Below, in pieces: positions 1 to 6,946 of a stretch of DNA of 32,332 nucleotides. The notes beneath the pieces are model-generated. The model searched no databases. It saw only the letters and a list, made by a program, of their open reading frames with translations, and was not told where the DNA came from. Position 1 is the first letter of the stretch. Each line of letters begins with the position of its first letter. The translations under genes and the position numbers were made by a program. The stretch is from Candidatus Methanophaga sp. AG-394-G06 (GTDB taxonomy: Archaea > Halobacteriota > Syntropharchaeia > Alkanophagales > Methanospirareceae): positions 1-32,332 of the forward strand of contig PRCZ01000014.1 of NCBI GenBank assembly GCA_009903405.1, given 5' to 3'.

Positions 1-2
1 CG

Positions 3-581
3 ATTACCAGGGCTGAGGGAAGGATAATCTACGAAATTGATAACCGACCTGCGGCTGAGGTTTACAATGACTGGACTGGGGGCACCATAGTAGCGGAGGA
101 ACTTGAAACAGGCGGATCGGTTCTCAGTAAGACGACATTCTATCCACTGGCAAAGGTTATAAAGAAAGAGGAGACGGAACATACACTCTCTATTCACCCG
201 CTATCAATTAATGCCACAGACCACTCACTTGAGGTATTTGCCAACGTAGAGGAAGGAGACAAAGTAATGCTAATGCATGGAGACTGGGAGCTAATTTTGA
301 ACAGGGCTCTAACAACACCCACAAAAGCGCTGGAAAGCGAAGCCCTCTCTAAAGATGATGTATCTTTCGGTATCTATACTTATTGCGCGGGGTCCATGCT
401 TGCTATTCCTGAGGAGGAGCGACCTAAAATGCCTGCCCTGGTCAAAACTGCAATAGGTGATGCACCTTTCATCGGTACTTTTACCTTCGGCGAGCAGGGG
501 CACATTCCAGGTATAGGGAATGTTCATGAAAACCTTGTGAATTCAATGGTTGTGATTGTGTTCACTGAGAAGGAAGAATAG
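3..581 (+). CDS. FIST domain protein, C-terminal part (5' end outside window)
   Basis: The frame is open from base 3, so the gene starts left of the window; about 192 residues remain. The visible part matches the FIST C domain, with a start like IYEIDNRPAAEVYNDW and then GDWELILNRA, a Cys-Gly-Ser-Met segment and the typical ending GEQGHIPG..NVHENLVNSMVVIVFTE. FIST proteins are thought to bind small ligands and usually work beside histidine kinases or chemotaxis proteins. That fits here, because a membrane kinase begins about 90 bases downstream. There is no membrane segment in the visible part, so it is probably cytosolic. An ATG at 267 exists but lies inside the conserved domain and is not the start. 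The family call is confident; the ligand is unknown. Confidence 0.8.
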   Translation: MTRAEGRIIYEIDNRPAAEVYNDWTGGTIVAEELETGGSVLSKTTFYPLAKVIKKEETEHTLSIHPLSINATDHSLEVFANVEEGDKVMLMHGDWELILNRALTTPTKALESEALSKDDVSFGIYTYCAGSMLAIPEEERPKMPALVKTAIGDAPFIGTFTFGEQGHIPGIGNVHENLVNSMVVIVFTEKEE

Positions 582-667
582 GTGGAAATAAAAAAGGGCG
601 CATAAGGTGGTAGAGAATACGGTTAAGATAGTCGAATCAGCAAGGGAGGCGGGCGCACCGATTATAT

Positions 668-2560
668 ATGATGATGAGAGTAAAGAGGAATTCGAGCAAA
701 AAAAGGAAAGGTATATTAGTCAAAATTGTCGCTGCAATGATACTTTTGTCCATTATATCAGTAGCGATTATCCTGGGTGTGGTTTTAAACGAGCAAAAGC
801 AGGTAATAGAAAGCAATCTAATCGAAGAGAATGAACGACTTGCAGAGGTGGCTGCCAGAAGCATCGAAGCTGGCTATATCGCACGCTTATGGCCATTTAG
901 AACGCTCAATCAAATTAACGCTTCAGAAGATGTTTTATTCTGGTGGATTGTTAATCCCGAAGGTGGAATTTATTTGGCTGACAATCCGGCGATGTGCGGG
1001 AAGAAGATTGGTATCACATCTTTTGAAGCGGAAAAAACCGTTGTGGAAGATTATGTTTACGGTGGCGAAGACATTAAATTTCTCATTCAACCACTTAATA
1101 TAGGCGAGCCCGGGAAGGCGGAAGCTCTTTGTGTTGGTATATCCTTAAAATCAGTCAGAGAAGCCACAGATAAGATGATCATTACCGGTTTGGGCTATTT
1201 TTTTATGATTGTTGCTTTTGCATGTGTGCTTTCCTTTTTTCTCGCCGGAAGACTCACGAGACCTATAACGCAACTGGTGGAAGGGACACAAGCGATTTCG
1301 AGAGGTGAGTTTGACCATCAGGTGGAGATAAAAACGGGCGACGAGATCGAAGGTTTGGGCGATTCATTTAACGAAATGGCACAGCGTGTTAAAAATGCCA
1401 TCGAAGAGGAAAGGGCAGCGAGAGGGGAGACGGAAAATATTATGAATACGATGATTAATATGCTTACCGTGGTCAATCCCGATGGAAGGATTGTAGAAGT
1501 GAATAAGGCAACTTTTGACCTTTTAGGGTATAGTGAGGCGGAGTTAATTGGTATGCCTTTCGATAAAATCATTGCTCCAAAAAATAAAGAAGGGGGTGAA
1601 ATTGGATTGGAGGATCTGATAAAAGAAGCAGAAGCTTCTATCGAAAATTTTGAGACCACTTATATAGCAAAGGATGGAAGAGAGATCCCGGTTAACTTTT
1701 CAGCTTCTGCGATGAAGGATGAGGAAGGGAAACTGCGAGGTATTGTTTGTGATGGTGGAGACATCACAGAGCGTAAGAAAATGGAGGAGGAACGTGAGGC
1801 TCTGATCAAGGATCTTGAGAAAACCAATCGAAAGTTGAATTGGTCAAACAAGGAATTGCAGGATTTTGTTTATATTGCCTCACATGATTTACGAGAACCG
1901 ATGCGAAAAATATCAGCTTTCGGTCAGCTTCTCCAAGATTCACTGAAAGGCAAGCTGGACGAGGACCAGCAAGAAAACTTTGCCTTTATGATTGACGGCG
2001 CAAACCGAATGCAGCAGATGATTGATGCTCTGCTGAGCTATTCACGTGTCACAACATTAGCCAAGCCCGCGAAACGGATGGATTTAAATAAGGCTATCGA
2101 GGATATAAAAAGTGTAGAACTGGCTGTCTTGCTTGAAGAAACCGGTGGAACCATTCGTGTTCCAGAGCCATTACCTGCCGTCCAGGCAGACCCATCGCAA
2201 GTGCACCAACTGCTGCAAAACCTGATTGGAAACGGGTTAAAGTTTCATCGAGAGGAAATAGCACCGGAGATTACGGTTCGGAGCAGGCGGGTGAATGATA
2301 ACATGGTTCAGGTTGAAGTGGAGGATAACGGCATAGGAATTGAAGAAGTAAATTATGAGAAAATATTCGGGATGTTTCAGCGACTTCATTCCAGTGAAGA
2401 TTACGGAGGCACTGGTATTGGATTGGCGGTGTGTAAAAAGATTGTGGAACGACACGGAGGCACTATAGGGGTCAATTCCGCTCCTGATAAGGGATCTATG
2501 TTTTGGTTCACGCTACCAACAATTACAAATGACGAATTACGAGTTAGGGGGGAAGAATGA
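668..2560 (+). CDS. Membrane sensor histidine kinase (sensor-HAMP-PAS-HisKA-HATPase)
   Basis: 630 residues. TM helix 1 is at about 15-40, an extracytoplasmic sensor loop at 41-170, TM helix 2 at about 171-195, HAMP at 195-247, PAS at 255-370, a coiled linker, then HisKA with phospho-acceptor His406 in SHDLREPMRK. The ATPase has an N box (QNLIGNG near 517-523), G1 DNGIGI at 553-558 and G2 GGTGIGLAV at 580-588, so it looks active. The likely partner is the response regulator that follows. Three ATG codons in a row mark the start, with GGAGG about 17 bases upstream. The kinase core is very similar to that of the REC-kinase at 3105 (same PMRKISAFGQLLQ and GKLDED segments). Its last codons run into an AT-rich repeat, and it lacks the winged-helix tail of that paralogue. 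The ligand is unknown. Confidence 0.9.
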   Translation: MMMRVKRNSSKKRKGILVKIVAAMILLSIISVAIILGVVLNEQKQVIESNLIEENERLAEVAARSIEAGYIARLWPFRTLNQINASEDVLFWWIVNPEGGIYLADNPAMCGKKIGITSFEAEKTVVEDYVYGGEDIKFLIQPLNIGEPGKAEALCVGISLKSVREATDKMIITGLGYFFMIVAFACVLSFFLAGRLTRPITQLVEGTQAISRGEFDHQVEIKTGDEIEGLGDSFNEMAQRVKNAIEEERAARGETENIMNTMINMLTVVNPDGRIVEVNKATFDLLGYSEAELIGMPFDKIIAPKNKEGGEIGLEDLIKEAEASIENFETTYIAKDGREIPVNFSASAMKDEEGKLRGIVCDGGDITERKKMEEEREALIKDLEKTNRKLNWSNKELQDFVYIASHDLREPMRKISAFGQLLQDSLKGKLDEDQQENFAFMIDGANRMQQMIDALLSYSRVTTLAKPAKRMDLNKAIEDIKSVELAVLLEETGGTIRVPEPLPAVQADPSQVHQLLQNLIGNGLKFHREEIAPEITVRSRRVNDNMVQVEVEDNGIGIEEVNYEKIFGMFQRLHSSEDYGGTGIGLAVCKKIVERHGGTIGVNSAPDKGSMFWFTLPTITNDELRVRGEE

Positions 2561-2591
2561 AGAGAAGAAATAGGCTCATAATTCGTAATTG
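2531..2591. repeat. AATTCGTAATTG-type inverted repeat between kinase and regulator
   Basis: The left arm GACGAATTACGAG (2531-2543) pairs with CTCATAATTCGTAATTG (2575-2591), with a single mismatch in a 12-base core. The kinase stop codon lies in the loop. The same word recurs at 4516-4534 before the second response regulator gene. It could act as a hairpin, and it forms part of the dispersed repeat set in this region. Confidence 0.55.
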
Positions 2592-2600
2592 AAGAAAAAA

Positions 2601-3047
2601 ATGGAAAAAATAAGACCTGCCACCATATTGCTAGTGGAAGATGATCCGGGCGACCAGAAATTGATAAAAGTATCTTTGAAAAACCAGAAGATAGCAAACG
2701 AGCTGTACATCGTGGGTAGTGGAGAAGAGGCGATGGAGTTCTTATACCATCGTGGCAAGCATAGCGTGGGAACGCCCTTGCCAGACCTGATTTTACTGGA
2801 TTTGAAGATGCCAGGTATGGGAGGAAAAGAATTTCTGAGACGGATAAAGCAAGACGAGAAAATGAAAAAGATTCAAGTGGTTATTTTAACATCCTCCGAT
2901 TCTGAGAAGGACATCCTCGATAGCTACAATTTGCAAGCGAGTGGATACGTAAAGAAACCAGTAGAACTGGAAGATTTCAAGCGAGTTGTGAAAGAAATAG
3001 AAGCATACTGGTTTATAATATGTAAACTACCACCGAAGGAGGAATGA
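2601..3047 (+). CDS. Rcp1-like single-domain response regulator (copy 1)
   Basis: 148 residues of CheY-like receiver fold, with an acidic pocket in LVEDDPGD, phospho-acceptor Asp67 in LILLDLKMPG, a conserved Thr/Ser in LTSSDSE, and Lys in GYVKKP. The long loop after GSGEEAMEFLY and the ending YWFIICKLPP are typical of the Rcp1 subfamily, which receives phosphate from phytochrome-like kinases. There is no output domain, so it acts through protein contact or phosphotransfer. A TTG at 2589 is possible, but ATG 2601 gives exactly the length and N-terminus (MEKI) of the close paralogue at 4557. It is probably co-transcribed with the kinase at 668. It is bracketed by an AT-type repeat upstream and a GA-rich tract downstream, the same arrangement as copy 2. 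Confidence 0.88.
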   Translation: MEKIRPATILLVEDDPGDQKLIKVSLKNQKIANELYIVGSGEEAMEFLYHRGKHSVGTPLPDLILLDLKMPGMGGKEFLRRIKQDEKMKKIQVVILTSSDSEKDILDSYNLQASGYVKKPVELEDFKRVVKEIEAYWFIICKLPPKEE

Positions 3048-3104
3048 AGATAGAAGAGGAGAAATAGGAGATGGGAGACGGGAGAAAGGCAAGGAGGAAA
3101 GAAG
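3048..3104. repeat. GA-rich GGGAGACGGGAG-type tract (copy 1)
   Basis: A purine-only or nearly purine-only stretch between the first response regulator and the next kinase, containing GGGAGACGGGAG. The same words are amplified at 5003-5095 and 5464-5493. Its last part (AAGGAGGAAAG) doubles as the ribosome binding site of the gene starting at 3105. Confidence 0.5.
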
Positions 3105-4502
3105 ATGGAGGAAGAGAGGAAAAAAACGCCGGTAAAAATTCTCGTCTGTGACGACGACCCGGCATTCCGCAAATTAGTGCGAACATATTTACGATCGGCA
3201 GACATGGATTTCGTATTGAAGGAGGCAGGGCAAAAAGGAGAGATACGGGATGCTCTGGACAAGGGAGGAATTGACCTGGTGCTTATGGACATCCTGATGC
3301 CAGAGAAGTCTGGTATAGAATGGCTTGATGAGATTGTTGAAAAGCGGATAGCACCCGTGGTCATGCTTACAGGATTTGGCAGTGAAGAGATTGCGGTTCA
3401 GTCCATTCATGAAGGTGCAATTGACTACATTCCAAAAGAACGCCTCACACGGGATAGATTGTTGAGCACCATCAAAATAACACTGGAAACATGGAAGCGA
3501 AAGTTAGCGGAGGAGGAAAAAAGGAGGTTAATGGAAGAGCTTGAAGAAACTAATCAAAAGCTTGAGCGGTCCAACAAGGAACTTTGGGATTTCGCTTACA
3601 TCGCATCACATGACCTGCGAGAACCAATGCGAAAGATTTCTGCTTTTGGGCAGCTACTCCAGAAATCGCTGAAAGGCAAGCTGGACGAGGATGAACAAGA
3701 AAACCTTGCCTTTATGATTGACGGCGCAAACCGGATGCAGCAGATGATAAACGATCTGCTCATTTATTCGCGTGTGTCAACGAAAGCGAAACCGCCTGCG
3801 CGAGTAGATTTGAACGCGGTGATAGGAGACTTGAAGAACGTGGAACTGGCAGTTCAAGTTGAGGAGACTGGAGGCGTTATCAATGTTCCGGAACCTCTGC
3901 CACCTCTGCATGCCGATCCATCACAGATACACCAACTGTTGCAGAACCTGCTAGGGAATGGGTTGAAATACTACCGAAAAGGTGTTCCACCTGTGATTAC
4001 GGTTCGCGGTCGGGTGGTGAGAGGGAACATGGTTCGTATTGAGGTTCAGGATAACGGCATTGGGATTGAAGAGCAGTATTGTGCAAATATCTTCGGCATG
4101 TTCAAGCGACTTCATTCCCGAGAAGATTATGAAGGCTCGGGGATTGGATTGGCGGTCTGTAAGAAGATTGTGGAACGTCACGGTGGTAAAATAGGCGTTG
4201 AGTCCAACCCGGGTGTGGGGTCAACGTTTTGGTTCACGGTGCCAATTACGATTGATGAATTACAAATACAAAGAAACAGATGGGACGTCATGTCTGATAT
4301 ACTGGAGGAGATTTCATGGGAAGGAGGAGTGCAAAAGACAAATTTAGATTGGAAAAGCGTTAAAAGATATTTCGACTTCCTCATGGATAATGACTTTTTG
4401 GATGCAGGAGACGAACCGGGAAAAGGGGAGAGCTACAAGCTTACAGAGAAAGGGCAGGATTTGCTATTGAAATTGCAGACAGTGGCGGAGATGATTCGAT
4501 GA
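3105..4502 (+). CDS. REC-histidine kinase-ArnR1-like winged-helix fusion
   Basis: 465 residues, soluble. The receiver domain is at 10-125, with acidic residues in CDDDPAF and phospho-acceptor Asp62. A coiled linker runs 125-160, HisKA follows with His169 in SHDLREPM, and the ATPase has DNGIGI near 316-321 and GSGIGLAV near 344-351. Residues about 390-465 (RNRWDVMSDILEE ... YKLTEKGQDLL) match the ArnR1-like winged helix, an archaeal DNA-binding domain. One chain therefore carries phosphate input, kinase and a putative DNA-binding output, which is unusual. The receiver closely matches that of the kinase at 5691, while the kinase core matches that at 668, so it looks like a product of domain shuffling. 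AAGGAGG lies just upstream of the ATG. Whether the C-terminal domain binds DNA is inferred. Confidence 0.88.
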   Translation: MEEERKKTPVKILVCDDDPAFRKLVRTYLRSADMDFVLKEAGQKGEIRDALDKGGIDLVLMDILMPEKSGIEWLDEIVEKRIAPVVMLTGFGSEEIAVQSIHEGAIDYIPKERLTRDRLLSTIKITLETWKRKLAEEEKRRLMEELEETNQKLERSNKELWDFAYIASHDLREPMRKISAFGQLLQKSLKGKLDEDEQENLAFMIDGANRMQQMINDLLIYSRVSTKAKPPARVDLNAVIGDLKNVELAVQVEETGGVINVPEPLPPLHADPSQIHQLLQNLLGNGLKYYRKGVPPVITVRGRVVRGNMVRIEVQDNGIGIEEQYCANIFGMFKRLHSREDYEGSGIGLAVCKKIVERHGGKIGVESNPGVGSTFWFTVPITIDELQIQRNRWDVMSDILEEISWEGGVQKTNLDWKSVKRYFDFLMDNDFLDAGDEPGKGESYKLTEKGQDLLLKLQTVAEMIR

Positions 4503-4515
4503 AACAAAAATTGAA

Positions 4516-4534
4516 AATTCGTAATTCGTAATTG
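4516..4534. repeat. AATTCGTAATTCGTAATTG direct repeat
   Basis: Two overlapping copies of AATTCGTAATT lie between the fusion kinase and the second response regulator. They match the repeat at 2575-2591 in the equivalent position before the first regulator. Confidence 0.6.
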
Positions 4535-4556
4535 AAAAAAATTTGGGGCTGTAAAA

Positions 4557-5003
4557 ATGGAAAAAATAAAACCTGCCACCATATTGCTGGTGGAAGATGA
4601 TCCGGGCGACCAGAAATTGATAACGGTATCCTTGAAAAACCAGAAGATAGGAAACGAGGTGCACATTGCGGGTAGTGGAGAAGAGGCGATGGACTTCTTA
4701 TACCTGCGTGGTAAATACAGCCACAGAACGTCTCGGCCTGACCTGATTCTGCTGGATTTGAATATGCCTGGTATGGGCGGGAAAGAATTCCTGAGACAGC
4801 TAAAGCAAGATGAGAGGATGAAAATTATTCCCGTGATCATTTTGACTTCCTCGGATTCTGATGAGGACATCATCGATACCTACAATCTGCATGCGAGTGG
4901 ATACGTAAAGAAACCGGTAAAGCTGGAAGATTTCAAACGCGTTGTGAAACAAATAAACGAATACTGGTTTGTAATCTGTAGACTACCACCACGGGAGGGG
5001 TGA
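4557..5003 (+). CDS. Rcp1-like single-domain response regulator (copy 2)
   Basis: 148 residues, nearly identical to the protein starting at 2601: same MEKI start, LVEDDPGDQKL acidic pocket, Asp67 in LILLDLNMPG, SGYVKKP lysine and YWFVICRLPP ending. It is a stand-alone receiver without an output domain. It follows the REC-kinase-winged-helix gene by 54 bases and is probably its phosphotransfer partner. The two regulators thus pair with two kinases that share a kinase core, which points to a tandem duplication of a kinase plus regulator unit. The differing residues are scattered, so both copies seem to be under selection. A GA-rich repeat tract starts right after the stop codon. Confidence 0.88.
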   Translation: MEKIKPATILLVEDDPGDQKLITVSLKNQKIGNEVHIAGSGEEAMDFLYLRGKYSHRTSRPDLILLDLNMPGMGGKEFLRQLKQDERMKIIPVIILTSSDSDEDIIDTYNLHASGYVKKPVKLEDFKRVVKQINEYWFVICRLPPREG

Positions 5004-5095
5004 AGACGGGAGACGGGAGACGGGAGAAGGGAGAGGAGAGACGGGAGAGGAGAGCTGGGAGATTGGAGATTAGAGGCGGGAGATTGGAGTAAGGG
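5004..5095. repeat. GA-rich tandem repeat tract and left arm of inverted repeat
   Basis: Repeated GGGAGAC and GGAGA words fill this interval up to the ATG of the four-helix-bundle gene. Bases 5029-5062 (GAGAGGAGAGACGGGAGAGG followed by AGAGCTGGGAGA) are nearly the reverse complement of 5629-5671. The tract lacks the spacer structure of a CRISPR array. Confidence 0.65.
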
Positions 5096-5464
5096 ATGAC
5101 GATTCGTTCTGTGGGGGATTTGGATGTTTATAGAAGGGCGTATCAGGCAGCTATGGCGGTGTTTCGTATTAGTCTCTCTTTCCCGAGTGAAGAGCACTAT
5201 TCTCTTACAGACCAGCTTGTGCGGTCATCACGGTCGGTTGCAGCGAACATTCGTGAAGGATTTGGTAAGCGTGAGTATGAAAATGTTTTCTTTCGGCATC
5301 TTGTGGACGCACTTGGTTCGGCTGAGGAGACGCAAACGTGGCTCGACTTCGCGAAAGATTGTGGCTATCTGGATGCCGAGAGACACCATGATGCCGTTAA
5401 AGAATATGGAGAAATCCGCTCAATGTTGTTTACGTTGCGAAAGAATTGGAGGACAATAGATTGA
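5096..5464 (+). CDS. Four-helix-bundle protein (23S rRNA intervening-sequence / S23 family)
   Basis: 122 residues, helical throughout. The pattern SLTDQLVRSSRSVAANIREG, then FxRHLVDALGSAEETQTWLDFA and GYLD, is the signature of the four-helix-bundle family found in 23S rRNA intervening sequences and, more distantly, in Avd proteins of diversity-generating retroelements. The function of the family outside those settings is poorly known; the bundle is thought to bind nucleic acid. No reverse transcriptase or template repeat lies nearby, so a retroelement is not supported. The gene lies between two GA/CT-rich arms (5029-5062 and 5629-5671) that could pair, which resembles an intervening sequence, but it is placed between signalling genes instead of in rRNA. 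The start ATG has GGAG a few bases upstream. Confidence 0.85.
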   Translation: MTIRSVGDLDVYRRAYQAAMAVFRISLSFPSEEHYSLTDQLVRSSRSVAANIREGFGKREYENVFFRHLVDALGSAEETQTWLDFAKDCGYLDAERHHDAVKEYGEIRSMLFTLRKNWRTID

Positions 5465-5493
5465 GGGGAGACGGGAGATGGGATATGGGAGAG
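5464..5493. repeat. GA-rich GGGAGACGGGAG-type tract (copy 3)
   Basis: Starts directly after the stop codon of the four-helix-bundle gene and repeats the GGGAGACGGGAGATGGGA pattern seen upstream of it, so the gene is flanked on both sides by the same simple sequence. Confidence 0.55.
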
Positions 5494-5536
5494 ATTTTAA
5501 AATGAATATTATGAAGGGATATATAAGGAGCAAAGC

Positions 5537-5674
5537 ATGAAACATGAAAAGCTACCCATTGGGTGGCGCATGAAAAGAGAAGAAATCAAAGAATCTTTTT
5601 TCTATTCGATAGTACGGAATCCCTTCCGCTTCTCCCAGCTATCTTTCCTCTCCCCTCTCTCCTCTCCCCTCTAA
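5537..5674 (+). CDS. Possible small protein of 45 codons (uncertain)
   Basis: An ATG preceded by TATATAAGGAGCAAAGC, a good Shine-Dalgarno sequence at suitable spacing, opens 45 codons beginning MKHEKLPIGWRMKREE. The last third is translated from the CT-rich right arm of the inverted repeat and reads Ser/Pro/Leu-rich, which is not convincing as protein. No homologue is recognised. It could be a real small protein, a gene remnant, or chance. The rest of the interval 5494-5690 holds nothing else recognisable apart from the CT-rich arm. Confidence 0.2.
   Translation: MKHEKLPIGWRMKREEIKESFFYSIVRNPFRFSQLSFLSPLSSPL
5629..5671. repeat. CT-rich right arm of inverted repeat around the four-helix-bundle gene
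   Basis: A pyrimidine tract (CTTCTCCCAGCT followed by CCTCTCCCCTCTCTCC) that is nearly the reverse complement of 5029-5062. The arms are about 570 bases apart and enclose the four-helix-bundle gene and the small reading frame at 5537. Confidence 0.6.
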
Positions 5675-5690
5675 CACGTGAGGCTTGAAG

Positions 5691-6911
5691 ATGGAAAAAA
5701 AACAGTCACTAAAGATTCTCCTCTGCGATGATGACCCAGCATACCGTAAATTAGTGCGAGCCTATTTGCTATCTTCAGGCCGCGAGTTCATAGTGACCGA
5801 AGTGGGGCGAAAAGGCGAGATGCAAGATGCTCTGGATAAGGGTGGAATTGACTTGATCCTCCTGGACATTCAGATGCCCGAGAAATCCGGCTTAGAATGG
5901 CTTGCTGAGATCGTAGAAAAGCAGATAGCACCGGTGATCATGCTTACCGGGTTTGGCAGTGAAGAGATCGCGGTTCAGTCCATTCACGAAGGAGCCATGG
6001 ACTACATCCCTAAGGACCACCTCACACGGGATAAATTGTTAAGTACTGTTAAAGTCGCACTAGAAATATGGAAGCGGAAGCGCGCGGAAGCGGACCGAGA
6101 ACGGGTCCTGAAAGAGCTTGAGAGCAAGAACGTTGAATTGCAAAAGGCAATGGAACACATGGCGGATTTGGAAGAGATAACAAGGATGAAATCCGAATTC
6201 TTATCCATCACCTCTCACGAGTTAAGAACACCTCTGACACCAATGAAAGCGCAATTACAAATGATTCTTGAAGGATACGTGGGTGATTTAAACGATAACC
6301 AAAAAAAGAGCTTAGAGGTCGTACTCAGGAATATAACAAAATTGGGTAAGTTGATTGATGACATCCTAGATCTTTCAAGAATAGAAGCAGGGCGAATAAA
6401 ACTAGCCTTTAAACCCGTGAATATCAATAGCATCGTTAAAGAAGCGATTATAACACAGGAATCTTCTGCTACTAGCAAGGATATAGAGATAAGCACGAAA
6501 TTAGCGGACCTGCCGGACATAGTTTGTGACCCGGAAAGAATAGGGCAGGTAATAGGCAATCTATTAAACAATGCAATAAAATTCTCGAAAAAATCGGGTA
6601 AGGTGATTATTGAAACTAAATGTTTGGATATAGAGGGTAAAGAAAATATTCTGTTCAGTATAACTAATTATGGAATCGGGATCTCAAAAGCAGATCACAA
6701 GAAATTGTTCAAGCCGTTCTCGCAAATTGATACTTCTTTGAGTAGGGAACAAGCTGGAACGGGCTTAGGCTTAGCTATTGTTCACGGTATTATCCATGCA
6801 CATCGCGGGAAGGTCTGGATAGATAGCGAATCAGGTAATGGCACCACATTTTATTTCACTATTCCAACAGGACAAAAAGTCACCGAAAAAGAGGCTTCAT
6901 ATATCAGATAA
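5691..6911 (+). CDS. REC-histidine kinase with altered G1 box
   Basis: 406 residues, soluble. The receiver domain is at 7-125 with phospho-acceptor Asp59, a coiled linker at 125-165, then a canonical HisKA with His176 in SHELRTPLTP and an ATPase with N box GNLLNNAIKF (about 289-298) and G2 AGTGLGLAI (about 355-363). The receiver is very close to that of the fusion kinase at 3105 (same LTGFGSEEIAVQSIHEGA), but the kinase half belongs to a different, classical subfamily. In the G1 box the expected Asp-Asn-Gly-Ile-Gly is Asn-Tyr-Gly-Ile-Gly (residues 326-330), so the Asp that contacts adenine is missing and ATP binding may be weak. TTG 5685 is an alternative start; ATG 5691 has GAGG at proper spacing. 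It has no adjacent regulator on the same strand. Confidence 0.87.
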   Translation: MEKKQSLKILLCDDDPAYRKLVRAYLLSSGREFIVTEVGRKGEMQDALDKGGIDLILLDIQMPEKSGLEWLAEIVEKQIAPVIMLTGFGSEEIAVQSIHEGAMDYIPKDHLTRDKLLSTVKVALEIWKRKRAEADRERVLKELESKNVELQKAMEHMADLEEITRMKSEFLSITSHELRTPLTPMKAQLQMILEGYVGDLNDNQKKSLEVVLRNITKLGKLIDDILDLSRIEAGRIKLAFKPVNINSIVKEAIITQESSATSKDIEISTKLADLPDIVCDPERIGQVIGNLLNNAIKFSKKSGKVIIETKCLDIEGKENILFSITNYGIGISKADHKKLFKPFSQIDTSLSREQAGTGLGLAIVHGIIHAHRGKVWIDSESGNGTTFYFTIPTGQKVTEKEASYIR

Positions 6912-6919
6912 AAAAATAA

Positions 6920-6946
6920 GGCGATCGGCACTATTGTAGGATCGCC
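6920..6946. terminator. Hairpin between convergent genes, possible bidirectional terminator
   Basis: GGCGATC (6920-6926) and GATCGCC (6940-6946) form a perfect 7-bp stem with a 13-base loop. It lies just after the kinase stop codon, preceded by an A-rich run, and covers the 3' end of the facing winged-helix gene. Confidence 0.5.

Noticed and set aside
5004-5095. GA-rich tandem tract considered as a CRISPR array
   Set aside because: Units are only 7-12 bases, with no regular unique spacers and no cas genes nearby.
5124-5459. Alternative 111-codon frame over the four-helix-bundle gene
   Set aside because: It overlaps a clear family member in another frame and has no recognisable domain.
5096-5464. 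Four-helix-bundle gene considered as Avd of a diversity-generating retroelement
   Set aside because: No reverse transcriptase, template repeat or variable repeat is visible in the window.
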